A stretch of DNA of 51,300 nucleotides from Desulfatibacillum alkenivorans DSM 16219. Lineage in GTDB: Bacteria > Desulfobacterota > Desulfobacteria > Desulfobacterales > Desulfatibacillaceae. The translations under genes and the position numbers were made by a program. Under the pieces are notes generated by a model. The model was not told the origin of the DNA. It saw only the letters and a program-made list of their open reading frames with translations, and searched no databases. Shown here piece by piece: positions 8,630-16,976 of the stretch; positions within the stretch are counted from its first letter, which is position 1, and every line of letters starts with the position of its first letter. The stretch spans positions 1 to 51,300 of the forward strand of contig NZ_FQZU01000041.1 of the NCBI RefSeq assembly GCF_900142135.1, given 5' to 3'.

Positions 8630-9232
8630 ATGGAAACCAAGCAAAAAAATCGAATTGGTTCGCTCAGCCGGACCACCAAAGAGACCCAGGTGGAAATCGC
8701 CCTGAACCTGGACGGGACCGGGGAGGTCCAGGTGGACACGGGCATCGGTTTTTTCGACCACATGCTGACCCTGTTCGGGTGCCACGGCCGTTTTGACCTG
8801 AAGATCAAGGCCGTGGGGGACCTGGAAGTGGACCTGCACCACACGGTGGAGGACGTGGGGCTGGTTTTGGGGGAGGTTTTCAAAAAGGCTTTGGGCGACG
8901 GCGCGGGAATCCGGCGCTACGGCTTTTCCGTCGTTCCCATGGACGAGGCGCTGGCCCAGGTCGCCCTGGATTTGTCCGGCAGGCCGTTCCTGGTCTTTAG
9001 CGTACCCTTTGCAGGGCCGTCCATCGGAGAGTTCGACACCCAACTTCCCCAGGAGTTTTTTCGGGCTTTTGTCAATAAAGCCGGAGCGACCTGTCACATT
9101 CAGGTCCCTTACGGCGAAAATGACCACCATATGATCGAGGCGGTGTTCAAGGCGTGGGGGAGGGCTCTGCGCCAAGCTGCTTCCATAGATCCCGACGTCC
9201 GGGGTATACCTTCAACCAAAGGGGTTTTGTAG
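8630..9232 (+). CDS. hisB: Imidazoleglycerol-phosphate dehydratase
   Basis: 200 residues, the monofunctional size. Histidine biosynthesis step 6: dehydration of imidazole glycerol phosphate to imidazole acetol phosphate, using manganese. Diagnostic motifs are 'FFDHMLTLF' near 42-50, 'DLHHTVEDVG' near 68-77 and 'ENDHHMIEAVFKAWGRALRQA' near 163-183; these histidine-rich repeats bind the metal. The frame is open 15 codons upstream, but the ATG at 8630 has GGGGAG at correct spacing. The downstream lipoprotein gene starts only 2 bases after the stop and hisA follows in overlap, so the three are translationally coupled. Confidence 0.96.
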   Translation: METKQKNRIGSLSRTTKETQVEIALNLDGTGEVQVDTGIGFFDHMLTLFGCHGRFDLKIKAVGDLEVDLHHTVEDVGLVLGEVFKKALGDGAGIRRYGFSVVPMDEALAQVALDLSGRPFLVFSVPFAGPSIGEFDTQLPQEFFRAFVNKAGATCHIQVPYGENDHHMIEAVFKAWGRALRQAASIDPDVRGIPSTKGVL

Positions 9233-9234
9233 AT

Positions 9235-9933
9235 ATGCCAGTTCTGGGAAAAAGGGGCCGTAAGAGGCCAGTCGCCGCGGCATGCGTTGCATTAACGGCC
9301 GCGGCTGTTCTGCTTTGGGCGGGGTGCGCTTCCACTCCTCCCGCTCCCGCCGCCAACGCCGAGGGAATCAAAACCGTTCTGGTGCTCCCCTTTGTGGACA
9401 TGGCCGAACTGTACGGCCTGGATGAAGGCGTGCGGTCTCCCATTTCGGGCCAGGCCTTTGAGACCGGACCCGTGGAGGAGGGCGCCTGTCTTTACATGAC
9501 CCAGCAAATGTTTACCTTTCTGGAGGAAAAAACCGGCTTTACGCCCATTCCTTTTGAAGACGCCGAGGGCGTGCTTGAAGAGGTCATGAGCGCCCATAAC
9601 TCCATTATTCTTTCCCGCCAGATGGTTTGCGAGGTGGGGCGGAGAATGGGCGTGGACGGGGTGGCCGCCGGCCATGTGTACCGTTTTCGCAACCGGGTGG
9701 GCAAAGCCTTTTCCGTGGACACCCCGGCCTCCGTGGCCTTTGACGTGCACTTGCTGCAGGTTTCCCAACAGAAAATTTTGTGGTCCGGCCGCTACGACGA
9801 AACCCAAAAGGCCCTTTCGGAAAACCTGTTTGATTTCAGTAAATTCGTAAAAAGAGGCGGCGCCTGGGTTACGGCCGAAAAACTGGCGGCCGGCGGCCTG
9901 GACAAAGCTTTGGAGACTTTTCCCAAACAATGA
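9235..9933 (+). CDS. Putative lipoprotein of unknown function within the his operon
   Basis: 232 residues. The N-terminus has a basic stretch (KRGRKRP), a hydrophobic core and a lipobox-like 'LLWAGC' with Cys31, as in an envelope lipoprotein cleaved by signal peptidase II. The mature part contains 'TVLVLPFVDMAELYG', a short ATP-less alpha/beta segment reminiscent of GNA1162/LpoB-like lipoproteins that begin with 'VLPF'. It also has 'MGVDGVAAGHVYRFRNRVG', where such proteins present a strand pair. I cannot name a family firmly. The start is 2 bases after hisB and the stop overlaps the hisA start (ATGA), which is unusual company for an envelope protein. Confidence 0.75.
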   Translation: MPVLGKRGRKRPVAAACVALTAAAVLLWAGCASTPPAPAANAEGIKTVLVLPFVDMAELYGLDEGVRSPISGQAFETGPVEEGACLYMTQQMFTFLEEKTGFTPIPFEDAEGVLEEVMSAHNSIILSRQMVCEVGRRMGVDGVAAGHVYRFRNRVGKAFSVDTPASVAFDVHLLQVSQQKILWSGRYDETQKALSENLFDFSKFVKRGGAWVTAEKLAAGGLDKALETFPKQ

Positions 9934-10682
9934 TTGTTATACCTGCTGTTGATATTCGCCAGGGCAAGTGCGTCCGCCTTAGTCAAGGCCGGGCCGACGC
10001 CCAGACTGTATATTCCGACGACCCCGCCGCCATGGCCGCCAAGTGGGAGGGCATGGGCGCCGCTCGCATTCATGTGGTGGATCTGGACGGGGCCTTTGAA
10101 AAAACCCCGAAAAACCTGGACGCGATCAAAAAAATTCTGGAAACGGTCAAAAAACCGGTCCAGGTGGGCGGGGGAATTCGCGATCTCGCCACGATGGAAA
10201 CCTATCTTGATTTAGGCGTTTCCAATATCATCATCGGCACCGAGGCCATTCGCAATCCCGAGATGGTCAAGGACGCCTGCAAGCGTTTTCCCGGCAAGAT
10301 CATTGTGGGCATTGACGCCAAAGAAGGCATGGTGGCCGTGGAAGGCTGGACGGAGACCACTTCCGTCAAGGCCGTGGATTTGGCCCGCTCCTTTGAGGAC
10401 GCCGGGGTGGCGGCCGTCAATTTTACGGACATCCATCGGGACGGCATGCAAACAGGCCCCAATATAGAGCAGACCCGGGCTTTCGCCCAGGCCATATCCA
10501 TACCCGTTGTGGCTTCCGGCGGCGTTTCCACCATCAAGGACATCAAGTCGGTGAAAACCCTGGCCGAAGACGGCGTGGTGGGCGTCATTACAGGACGCGC
10601 ATTGTATGTGGGAACCTTAGATCTGGCCGAAGCCGTCTCCGTGGCCATGGAAGGCGTCGACCCGGAATACAATCCTTTTTGA
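9930..10682 (+). CDS. hisA: ProFAR isomerase (1-(5-phosphoribosyl)-5-[(5-phosphoribosylamino)methylideneamino]imidazole-4-carboxamide isomerase)
   Basis: 250 residues, a TIM-barrel Amadori isomerase of histidine biosynthesis. The N-terminal catalytic Asp is in 'IPAVDIRQGKCVRL', followed by 'VDLDGAF' and the phosphate loop 'VGGGIRD'. The second-half equivalents are 'FTDIHRDGMQTGPN' (catalytic Asp and Gly-Thr/Met loop) and 'ASGGVST', with 'GVITGRALYVG' at the end. The ATG overlaps the TGA of the preceding lipoprotein gene (ATGA), so translation is coupled. A clean intrinsic terminator follows at 10692, ending the hisB-lipoprotein-hisA unit. hisF and hisH are not in the window. Confidence 0.96.
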   Translation: MIVIPAVDIRQGKCVRLSQGRADAQTVYSDDPAAMAAKWEGMGAARIHVVDLDGAFEKTPKNLDAIKKILETVKKPVQVGGGIRDLATMETYLDLGVSNIIIGTEAIRNPEMVKDACKRFPGKIIVGIDAKEGMVAVEGWTETTSVKAVDLARSFEDAGVAAVNFTDIHRDGMQTGPNIEQTRAFAQAISIPVVASGGVSTIKDIKSVKTLAEDGVVGVITGRALYVGTLDLAEAVSVAMEGVDPEYNPF

Positions 10683-10691
10683 TCCAACCCT

Positions 10692-10722
10692 GGGCCTTGA
10701 TCAACCGGTCGAGGCCCTTTTT
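10692..10722 (+). terminator. Rho-independent terminator of the his operon
   Basis: GGGCCTTGA (10692-10700) pairs with TCGAGGCCC (10709-10717) with one wobble and an 8-base loop, then TTTTT. It begins 9 bases after the hisA stop. Confidence 0.88.
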
Positions 10723-10744
10723 AAAATAAGCTGAAAAAAATTTC

Positions 10745-10773
10745 TTGACAAGCGGTCAGGCTGTCACTAACTT
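10745..10773 (+). promoter_or_regulatory. Candidate sigma-70 promoter for the leader/RNA upstream of dnaG
   Basis: TTGACA (10745-10750), 17-base spacer, TAACTT (10768-10773). The predicted transcription start is near 10780, about 250 bases before dnaG. Confidence 0.5.
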
Positions 10774-10779
10774 CTGATG

Positions 10780-10974
10780 GTTGATGATCGTGTTTCGTGG
10801 CGTCAGGCTTTTTGCCAGGGGGGCTAAAAGTTTTTTTGATTACCGCCGCACAAAATAAGCTGGCTCGCCAAGGGGCCAATTCCCGGATGGGCTCACGTCT
10901 TCACCGGATGCTTCAGCTACTGTTGCGTCCTGAGACGCGGGCCTTGCGTATTTTATAGCCCCTGGCTCTTTTTT
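10780..10974 (+). ncRNA. Candidate structured RNA or dnaG leader
   Basis: This accounts for most of the 348-base gap between hisA and dnaG. After a good promoter comes GCCAGGGGGGCTA (10814-10826), which can pair with TAGCCCCTGGC (10956-10966) to close about 150 bases. The closing stem is followed directly by TCTTTTTTG. Inside, AGCTG pairs with CAGCT, GGG-CCC and CCGG-CCGG pairs are possible, and GCGTC-CTGA-GACGC forms a perfect tetraloop hairpin (10925-10938). The size and rod-like closure resemble 6S RNA, but I cannot confirm that family. It could equally be a terminated 5' leader controlling dnaG-rpoD. Starts and ends are inferred from the promoter and T-run. Confidence 0.35.
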
Positions 10975-11030
10975 GTTCGCCGCCGGACGCATTTTGCGGC
11001 CGGCCCTGGTTCCTTTTGAAAGGATGTATT

Positions 11031-12830
11031 TTGGCTCGTTTTTCTCCGGACGACCAGATCTCCCATGTGAGAAACTCCGTCAATATTGTAGACGTGATTT
11101 CGGATTACATGGTTCTGAAGAAAGCCGGTAATAACTTCGTGGGCCTATGTCCTTTCCACGCCGAAAAAACCCCTTCCTTTTCCGTGAACCCGGATCGCCA
11201 GTTCTTCCACTGTTTTGGATGCGGCGAAGGAGGGGACGTCTTCGACTTTGTCATGCGCCAGAACAATCTCACATTCCCCGAAGCCCTGGCCTCTTTGGCC
11301 GCCCGCGCGGGAATTGAACTCGCCCCCCGAAAAATGACGCCGCAGCAGCAGAAAATCGTGGCCGAAAGGGACGCCCTTTATGCGGCCAACGACTTTGCCC
11401 GGGACTTTTTCGTAAAAAGCCTCAACGCCCCCCAGGCGTCCCAGGCAAGGGAATACATGAAAAAACGGGAAATGCCCCAGGACGTGCTCGAAACCTTTAT
11501 GCTGGGCTTCGCCCCGGATGAATGGCGGGCCCTCTCCGGTTTCCTGCAAGGGAAAGGGGTTCCTCCGCACAGGGCCGAAAAAGCCGGTTTGCTGGTGCAA
11601 AAGGAAGGCGGCGGAAACGTCTACGACCGGTTCCGCAACCGCATTATTTTCCCCATACACGATATTAGCGGACGAATTGCAGGCTTTGGAGGACGGGTGA
11701 TGGATGACGCCCTGCCCAAATACCTCAATTCTCCCCAGACGCCCATTTATGATAAAAAACGGATGCTTTACGGCCTGTATCAGGCGCGCCAGGAGTGCCG
11801 GAAAACCGGAGTCGCCTTCATGGTGGAAGGCTATTTTGACGTCCTGGCCCTATACGCCCACGGCGTCCGGAATGCAGTGGCCACCTGCGGTACAGCCCTT
11901 TCCCCGGACCATGTCCGCATAATAAAAGGGTACGCCAAAAAGGTGGTGCTGGTCTTTGACTCGGATACGGCGGGAATCAACGCAGCCAGGAAAAGCCTGC
12001 CTCTTTTTGAAGCCGAAAAGGTGCAGGCCAAGGTGCTTGTCCTGCCTGCAGGGCACGACCCTGATTCCTTTGTTCGCGATTTTGGCGCTAAAGAATTTTT
12101 GGAGGCTGCCGAAAATAGCCAGGATATGATTCCATTTCTCATGGAATCGGCTATAGCCAGGCACGGACTCTCCATTGAAGGCAAGGCCAATGTCGTGGCG
12201 GAGATCAAGGAGCAGGTGGCAGCCGTCTCGGACGGCGTAACCCGTTCCCTGTACATTAAGCAAATCGCCGAAAAGCTGGGCGTGGACGAGGCGGCAGTGC
12301 TTGACGCGGTAAGGGACGCCGCAAAAACCCGACCCAAAAGACTGCCGGGAACCGTCCACGAACAACACGCCAAACCGGCCGAACCGGCTCCGGACAGGAT
12401 GGAAACGGCCATTTTGCAAATGATGGTCCGTTGCCCGGAATGCGCCCCGAAAGTGGCGGAAAAGCGGTTGATCAAGCATTTCTCCTCCAATCGGGTGCGG
12501 GCCCTGGGCCTGCGCATTCTGGAGTTCATCCAGGCGGGAGGGGATCCCGGCGGCGCAGGCATTATGAACCTGGCCGTGGAACAGGACGACCGGAGCCTGT
12601 TGGCGCGGATTTTGTCCCATGACGACCCATTGGAGCTCCCGGGGTGTATGGCGATCATAGACCAGTTTGAAAAAAGCATCACCCGAAGGAACCATGCTGA
12701 ATTGGACAGAAGAATTCAGCAAGCCCAGACGGAAGGCCATCACGACCTGGCCCTTCGTTTATTGGTTGAAAAGAACGAGTTGTTGAAGGCGTTACAGGCC
12801 CGGAACCTCAAGGTCGGGGCCAAATATTAG
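11031..12830 (+). CDS. dnaG: DNA primase
   Basis: 599 residues. Synthesises RNA primers at the replication fork. The N-terminal zinc finger is C40-x2-H43...C61-x2-C64 ('[13 protein letters not shown]...[10 protein letters not shown]'). The catalytic core includes '[19 protein letters not shown]' and the TOPRIM elements '[11 protein letters not shown]' and 'VFDSDTAG'. The C-terminal ~150 residues form the helicase-binding domain. Start: a TTG at 11016 is in frame, but the TTG at 11031 has AAAGGA six bases before it and gives the conventional 'MARF' N-terminus. It is followed 17 bases later by rpoD, the classic macromolecular-synthesis operon order (rpsU absent). Confidence 0.96.
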   Translation: MARFSPDDQISHVRNSVNIVDVISDYMVLKKAGNNFVGLCPFHAEKTPSFSVNPDRQFFHCFGCGEGGDVFDFVMRQNNLTFPEALASLAARAGIELAPRKMTPQQQKIVAERDALYAANDFARDFFVKSLNAPQASQAREYMKKREMPQDVLETFMLGFAPDEWRALSGFLQGKGVPPHRAEKAGLLVQKEGGGNVYDRFRNRIIFPIHDISGRIAGFGGRVMDDALPKYLNSPQTPIYDKKRMLYGLYQARQECRKTGVAFMVEGYFDVLALYAHGVRNAVATCGTALSPDHVRIIKGYAKKVVLVFDSDTAGINAARKSLPLFEAEKVQAKVLVLPAGHDPDSFVRDFGAKEFLEAAENSQDMIPFLMESAIARHGLSIEGKANVVAEIKEQVAAVSDGVTRSLYIKQIAEKLGVDEAAVLDAVRDAAKTRPKRLPGTVHEQHAKPAEPAPDRMETAILQMMVRCPECAPKVAEKRLIKHFSSNRVRALGLRILEFIQAGGDPGGAGIMNLAVEQDDRSLLARILSHDDPLELPGCMAIIDQFEKSITRRNHAELDRRIQQAQTEGHHDLALRLLVEKNELLKALQARNLKVGAKY

Positions 12831-12847
12831 CAAAGGAGCGATACTCC

Positions 12848-14635
12848 ATGGCAAAGGCAAAAGGGAAGGCAAAGTCCGAAGAAATCAAGCAAGCGCAGGC
12901 CGGACTACAGGAGCTTATCTCCAAAGGCAAAAAGCAGGGATATTTAACCTATGATGAGTTAAACGAAGCCCTCCCCGAAGATATGGTGTCCTCCGATCAA
13001 ATTGACGACACCCTTATGATGTTCGATGAGATGGACATCGAGATCCTGGACGGCAAAAAAATCACGGTCAGCGACTCCTCAAAACTGGACGATGACTCCA
13101 AGGACCAGGATTCCGAACCGGAAGTCCCCAAGCCCGACCTTCTGGATGCGGGAGGATCTTCCGACCCGGTCAAGCTGTATCTTCGTGAAATGGGAATGGT
13201 TTCCCTCCTGTCGCGGGACGGGGAAATCGAGATCGCCAAAAAAATCGAAGAAGGGGAGCAGGAAGTCCTGAAAGCCCTTCTGGAAACCACCATCGGTGTG
13301 GAGCATTTGATAGAGCTCAGGAACGAAATGGCCGAGGGCGAGGTTCGCCTGAAGGATGTGCTCCGGGACGTGGATGAAGGCGAGAATTTTGTGGATGAGT
13401 CCACCCAGTTGGCGCGCATCTCGGAGATTCTGGACAGCATCGCCGCCATCCATCAGGAAAATATGGAGTTCCGGGAAAAGCTCTTCGGCTCCGGGCCCCC
13501 CCTGGATCCTGAAGAACGCCGCCGGGTCCGCAGAAGCGTCAACCGCCGGAACAGGCGTATTTTCGCCCTGTTGAAGGACTGGCGCCTGGAGCACCAAGTG
13601 GTCAGTGAAATCGAGAGCAAGATTTATCGCCAGATCGACTGGTTCGAAGCCCAGCACGAGGGCTTGAACTGCTGCGCCCAGAATCTGGGGGTGGCGGTTT
13701 CCGACCTCAGAAACCACTGTTCCTGCCTGGAGGATTTCTGCTCCTGGGCCGGCGAGTGCTGCGATTTGGACGAATCCCAGCTTAAAGTATATTACTACCA
13801 GGTGGTGGAAATACAAACTGCCATCCGCGACCGGGAACTGGCCCTGAAGGCCAACAGCCTGGCCCTGAAAAGGGTGCGGGCCTGCATTTGGTCGGGCCGC
13901 GGCAAGGCCAAGGATGCAAAAGCCGAGCTGATTCGCGCAAATTTGCGGCTGGTTGTGAGCATTGCCAAAAAATACACCAACCGGGGCCTTCAATTTCTTG
14001 ACCTGATACAAGAAGGCAACATAGGCTTAATGAAGGCGGTGGATAAATTTGAATACCGCAGAGGGTATAAGTTTTCCACGTACGCAACCTGGTGGATCAG
14101 GCAGGCCATAACCAGGGCCATCGCCGACCAGGCCAGGACCATCCGTATACCGGTGCACATGATTGAGACCATCAATAAACTGATCAGGACCTCTCGTTAT
14201 TTGGTCCAGGAATTGGGGAGAGAGCCCACCCCCGAGGAAATCGCCCAAAAAATGGAGTTTCCTTTGGAAAAGGTCCGTCGCGTGCTGAAAATCGCCAAGG
14301 AGCCCATTAGCTTGGAGACCCCCATCGGCGAGGAGGAGGACAGCCACTTGGGCGATTTTATTGAAGACAAGAAGTTTATGCTTCCTTCGGAGGCTGCTAT
14401 CAGCTTGAACCTTGCGGAGCAGACCAGAAAGGTCTTGGCCACGCTGACTCCCAGGGAGGAAAAGGTTCTGCGCATGCGGTTCGGCATAGGAGAAAAGGCC
14501 GACCATACATTGGAAGAGGTAGGGAAAGACTTCTCTGTCACCAGGGAACGCATCAGGCAAATTGAGGCTAAAGCGCTGCGCAAGCTGCGTCATCCCTCTA
14601 GAAGTCAAAAACTTAAGAGTTTTATTGACCTCTAA
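12848..14635 (+). CDS. rpoD: Housekeeping RNA polymerase sigma-70 factor
   Basis: 595 residues. Region 1.1 is in the first ~80 residues ('[29 protein letters not shown]'), followed by an acidic linker and region 1.2 ('[31 protein letters not shown]'). A non-conserved spacer runs roughly 150-355. Regions 2.1-2.4 contain '[11 protein letters not shown]', '[20 protein letters not shown]' and '[18 protein letters not shown]', which binds the -10 element. Region 4.2 '[20 protein letters not shown]' binds the -35 element. The start has AAAGGAG upstream. Downstream a tRNA gene begins within 53 bases behind its own promoter. Confidence 0.97.
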   Translation: MAKAKGKAKSEEIKQAQAGLQELISKGKKQGYLTYDELNEALPEDMVSSDQIDDTLMMFDEMDIEILDGKKITVSDSSKLDDDSKDQDSEPEVPKPDLLDAGGSSDPVKLYLREMGMVSLLSRDGEIEIAKKIEEGEQEVLKALLETTIGVEHLIELRNEMAEGEVRLKDVLRDVDEGENFVDESTQLARISEILDSIAAIHQENMEFREKLFGSGPPLDPEERRRVRRSVNRRNRRIFALLKDWRLEHQVVSEIESKIYRQIDWFEAQHEGLNCCAQNLGVAVSDLRNHCSCLEDFCSWAGECCDLDESQLKVYYYQVVEIQTAIRDRELALKANSLALKRVRACIWSGRGKAKDAKAELIRANLRLVVSIAKKYTNRGLQFLDLIQEGNIGLMKAVDKFEYRRGYKFSTYATWWIRQAITRAIADQARTIRIPVHMIETINKLIRTSRYLVQELGREPTPEEIAQKMEFPLEKVRRVLKIAKEPISLETPIGEEEDSHLGDFIEDKKFMLPSEAAISLNLAEQTRKVLATLTPREEKVLRMRFGIGEKADHTLEEVGKDFSVTRERIRQIEAKALRKLRHPSRSQKLKSFIDL

Positions 14636-14638
14636 GGC

Positions 14639-14667
14639 TTGACATCATCCCCAATGTGGTGTTTTAT
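14639..14667 (+). promoter_or_regulatory. Promoter of tRNA(CAT)
   Basis: TTGACA (14639-14644), 17-base spacer, TTTTAT (14662-14667), with the tRNA starting 20 bases further on. Confidence 0.6.
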
Positions 14668-14687
14668 GCCCAGATTGCTTTGGGAAT

Positions 14688-14760
14688 GGGCCCATAGCTC
14701 AGCTGGAAGAGCCACCGGCTCATAACCGGTAGGTCCCTGGTTCGAACCCAGGTGGGCCCA
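14688..14760 (+). tRNA. tRNA with CAT anticodon (Met elongator, or Ile2 after lysidine modification)
   Basis: Cloverleaf by eye: acceptor GGGCCCA/TGGGCCC with discriminator A. D-arm GCTC-AGCTGGAA-GAGC. Anticodon stem ACCGG/CCGGT with loop CTCATAA (anticodon CAT at 14721-14723). T-arm CCTGG-TTCGAAC-CCAGG. CCA is not encoded (TCA follows). It is not an initiator: pair 1-72 is a normal G-C and the initiator GGG/CCC anticodon stem is absent. The C4-G69 and C5-G68 acceptor pairs match determinants reported for TilS recognition of tRNA-Ile2, so both identities remain open. Confidence 0.93.
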
Positions 14761-14894
14761 TCATCGCCCTAAAGGCCCGAAAGCATGGTCCAAGGGCGCC
14801 AAAGGAGTCTGGACGTTAGGGGAAAAGGAAATTGCTAAACACAATTGTAAAATACTGGACAGGGAAGCATCACAAAACACCCTCCAGGACTAAA

Positions 14895-14926
14895 GGGGCG
14901 CGGGCAGCACACACCGCGCCTCTTTT
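14895..14926 (+). terminator. Rho-independent terminator after the tRNA
   Basis: GGGGCGCGG (14895-14903) pairs with CCGCGCCTC (14914-14922) with one wobble, then TTTT. It lies in the 192-base gap between tRNA and the Nif3-like gene; I see no other feature there. Confidence 0.75.
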
Positions 14927-14952
14927 CATTTAGCGAAGGGGAGAGGCGACCA

Positions 14953-15756
14953 ATGCCGCAGGCCCGGGTCAGGGACATAGTTGAAATCATTGAAAACGCA
15001 GCGCCTCCAGCGCTGGCGGAGACCTGGGACAACACCGGCCTGGCCCTTGGCCGCATGGACGATCCGGTTAAAAAGGTCTGGACGGCCCTGGATCCTCTTC
15101 CCATGGTGGTGGAAGCCGCCTGTAAAAACAACGTGGACATGCTTTTCACCCACCATCCTTTGCTTATTCGCCCCCTGAAAAGCCTGGACCTTGCCACGCC
15201 CATGGGAACAATCGTCTCCATGGCCGTCAGGCATAATCTGACTTTGTACTCCGCCCATACAAACCTGGACAAAACCCGCGGGGGAGTCAACGACATCCTG
15301 ACCCGACGCCTTGGCCTGGAGTCCGAAAAGGACCTTGTCCCCGGCCAGGCGGACCAGCCCGGACTGGGACGCGTGGCCCGCTTGCCGGAACCGGGCGCCT
15401 TGGAGGACGTTATCGCACGGGTCAAGGAGCGCCTGGGCCTCAAGTGGGTCCGGGCGGTAGGAAACAAAAATCTAAAGGTGGACGCAATTGCCCTATGCTC
15501 CGGAAGCGGTTCTTCGCTGCTCCCGGAGTTTTTTGCTTCTGGGGCTCAGGTTTACCTTACCGGAGACATGGGATACCACCACGCACGCAGCGTGGAAGAC
15601 GCCGGACTGGCGTGTATAGACGTGGGCCATTTCGCCTCGGAGCACCTTATGGTGGAGGCCATGGCCCATTTCATTCAGGAACAATGCGACGCTCAGGGGC
15701 TGGATGTAATCACAGAACCCTGCAGTTTGGAACAAGACCCTTTTGCCATTTATTGA
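14953..15756 (+). CDS. Nif3-like dinuclear metal-centre protein (YbgI/NIF3 family)
   Basis: 267 residues. Family motifs are the N-terminal 'AETWDNTGLALG', the metal-binding histidines in 'TFTHHPLLIRPLK'-type sequence (here 'FTHHPLLIRP' near 56-65), 'YSAHTNLDKTRGGVNDIL' near 96-113, and the C-terminal 'GDMGYHHARSVED' and 'DVGHFASEHLMVEAM'. These form the dinuclear site of a hexameric ring. Biochemical role is uncertain; homologues have been proposed as GTP cyclohydrolase-like hydrolases. The start ATG has AAGGGGAG upstream. The zinc-ribbon gene follows 17 bases later, an arrangement common in Proteobacteria. Confidence 0.9.
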   Translation: MPQARVRDIVEIIENAAPPALAETWDNTGLALGRMDDPVKKVWTALDPLPMVVEAACKNNVDMLFTHHPLLIRPLKSLDLATPMGTIVSMAVRHNLTLYSAHTNLDKTRGGVNDILTRRLGLESEKDLVPGQADQPGLGRVARLPEPGALEDVIARVKERLGLKWVRAVGNKNLKVDAIALCSGSGSSLLPEFFASGAQVYLTGDMGYHHARSVEDAGLACIDVGHFASEHLMVEAMAHFIQEQCDAQGLDVITEPCSLEQDPFAIY

Positions 15757-15773
15757 CTTTTAACGGAGGAGTT

Positions 15774-16490
15774 GTGAAAGAACAAATTCAAGCACTGGTT
15801 CAGCTACAGGATATTGACGACCAGGCCAACAAGGTCCAGATCGAACTGGAGGAGGGGCGCGCCAAGCTCACCTCTCTGGAAACCGATTTACAGGAACTGG
15901 CCGAGAAAATCAGCATCCGGACGGAAGAAATGCAAGCCGTGCAGAAAAGGCAGAGGGAACTGGAGGGGGAAATAGAGGCTGCGAAAGCCCTTGCGGAAAG
16001 AAGCCGTGAGCGCCTTTCGTCCATAAAAAGCAACCGGGAGTACAAAGCCCTGCTTAGAGAGATCGACGACGGCTCCAAACGGATTACCGAAATGGAGGAA
16101 GAGGTCATGGAGATCATGACCCAGGTGGAGGAAACCCAAAAAGTCATAAGCGGCCTGGAAGAAGAAAAGAAGGCCGTGGCCACGGCGGTTGAGGATGAAG
16201 CCGCCAACGTTTCCTCCCGCTCGGCAGACGTGGAAAAAAAGCTCAAAACCTTCGAGTCCTCCAGGGCGAAAATCTGCGCATCCGTGGAACCGCAAATTTT
16301 GTCCCGGTACAATTTGATTTTGCGCAACAGGGACTCCATGGCCATGGCCGCGGTGGAAGACGCCGTATGCAAGGCCTGCCACATGGGAATTCCGCCCCAG
16401 ACATACAATGAATTGCAGGTGGGCGACAGATTGTTGTTTTGCCCGCATTGCGACCGTATATTATATTGGCGAAAGCCGGAAGAAGAATAG
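15774..16490 (+). CDS. Coiled-coil protein with C-terminal zinc ribbon (C4-type, DUF164)
   Basis: 238 residues. Residues about 1-175 form long Glu/Lys-rich coiled coils ('LEEGRAKLTSLETDLQELAEK' and similar heptads). The C-terminus carries a four-cysteine zinc ribbon, 'CKACHMGIPPQ...CPHCDRILYW' near 199-226. The start is GTG at 15774, preceded by CGGAGGA; the same frame is open far upstream inside the Nif3 gene, but that is not credible. The family is often linked genetically to Nif3 and to rnpB. A nucleic-acid-associated role is suspected but unknown. The last base of its TAG stop is the first base of the RNase P RNA P1 helix. Confidence 0.88.
   Translation: MKEQIQALVQLQDIDDQANKVQIELEEGRAKLTSLETDLQELAEKISIRTEEMQAVQKRQRELEGEIEAAKALAERSRERLSSIKSNREYKALLREIDDGSKRITEMEEEVMEIMTQVEETQKVISGLEEEKKAVATAVEDEAANVSSRSADVEKKLKTFESSRAKICASVEPQILSRYNLILRNRDSMAMAAVEDAVCKACHMGIPPQTYNELQVGDRLLFCPHCDRILYWRKPEEE
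16434..16462 (+). promoter_or_regulatory. Candidate rnpB promoter inside the zinc-ribbon gene
   Basis: TTGTTT (16434-16439), 17-base spacer, TATATT (16457-16462), about 28 bases before the P1 helix of RNase P RNA. Confidence 0.4.
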
Positions 16491-16887
16491 CGGGCCAGAG
16501 GAGACCAGGCGGCCGCCGGGTTTCACCTCCCGGAGGAAAGTCCGAACACCATAGGGCAGGGTGCTCCGTAACGCGGAGTCGCGGCAACGCGAAGGCAAGT
16601 GCAACAGAAAGTATACCGCCTGGCAGTCTCGCTTTCGAGCGGGCCTGCCCGGTAAGGGTGAAATGGTGCGGTAAGAGCGCACCAGTTCCCCGGGCGATCG
16701 GGGAAGCTGGGTAAACCCCACCCGGTGCAAGACCAAATAGGGGAGCTCATGCAGCGGCCCGCTGTAGGCTCCCGGGTAGGTTGCAAGAGGCGCCGGGCAA
16801 CCGGCGCCCTTAGATGAATGGCCGCCGCCCTGGCCGGGGCGACCCGACCAGGGAACAGAATTCGGCTTACGGTTTCCTTTGACCCGC
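16490..16887 (+). ncRNA. rnpB: RNase P RNA, bacterial type A
   Basis: The catalytic RNA that trims the 5' leader of pre-tRNA. Conserved elements are plain: 'GAGGAAAGTCCGAACACC' (CR I) near 16532, 'ACAGAAAGTATACCGCC' (CR II) near 16604, 'GGTAAGGGTGAAATGGTGCGG' near 16651, 'AAACCCCACCCGGTGCAAG' (CR III) near 16713, 'TTAGATGAATGGCCGCC' (CR IV) near 16810 and 'ACAGAATTCGGCTTAC' (CR V) near 16855. The ends were set by the P1 helix GCGGGCCAGAGGAGACC (16490-16506) pairing with GGTTTCCTTTGACCCGC (16871-16887). The GGTGCAAGACC loop supplies the tRNA CCA-binding site. Confidence 0.97.
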
Positions 16888-16922
16888 TAAACTGCCTTGA
16901 TCCAAATAGCAGGGATGGCCGG

Positions 16923-16942
16923 GCCCCTTCCCCGGAGGGGGC
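16923..16942 (+). terminator. GC-rich hairpin after rnpB, terminator-like without T-run
   Basis: GCCCCTTCC and GGAGGGGGC form a compact hairpin 35 bases past rnpB P1. The next bases are TGGAACACG, so it may only define a processed 3' end or pause. Confidence 0.3.
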
Positions 16943-16976
16943 TGGAACACGACTAACCTTTACTAGGAATAGCGCG

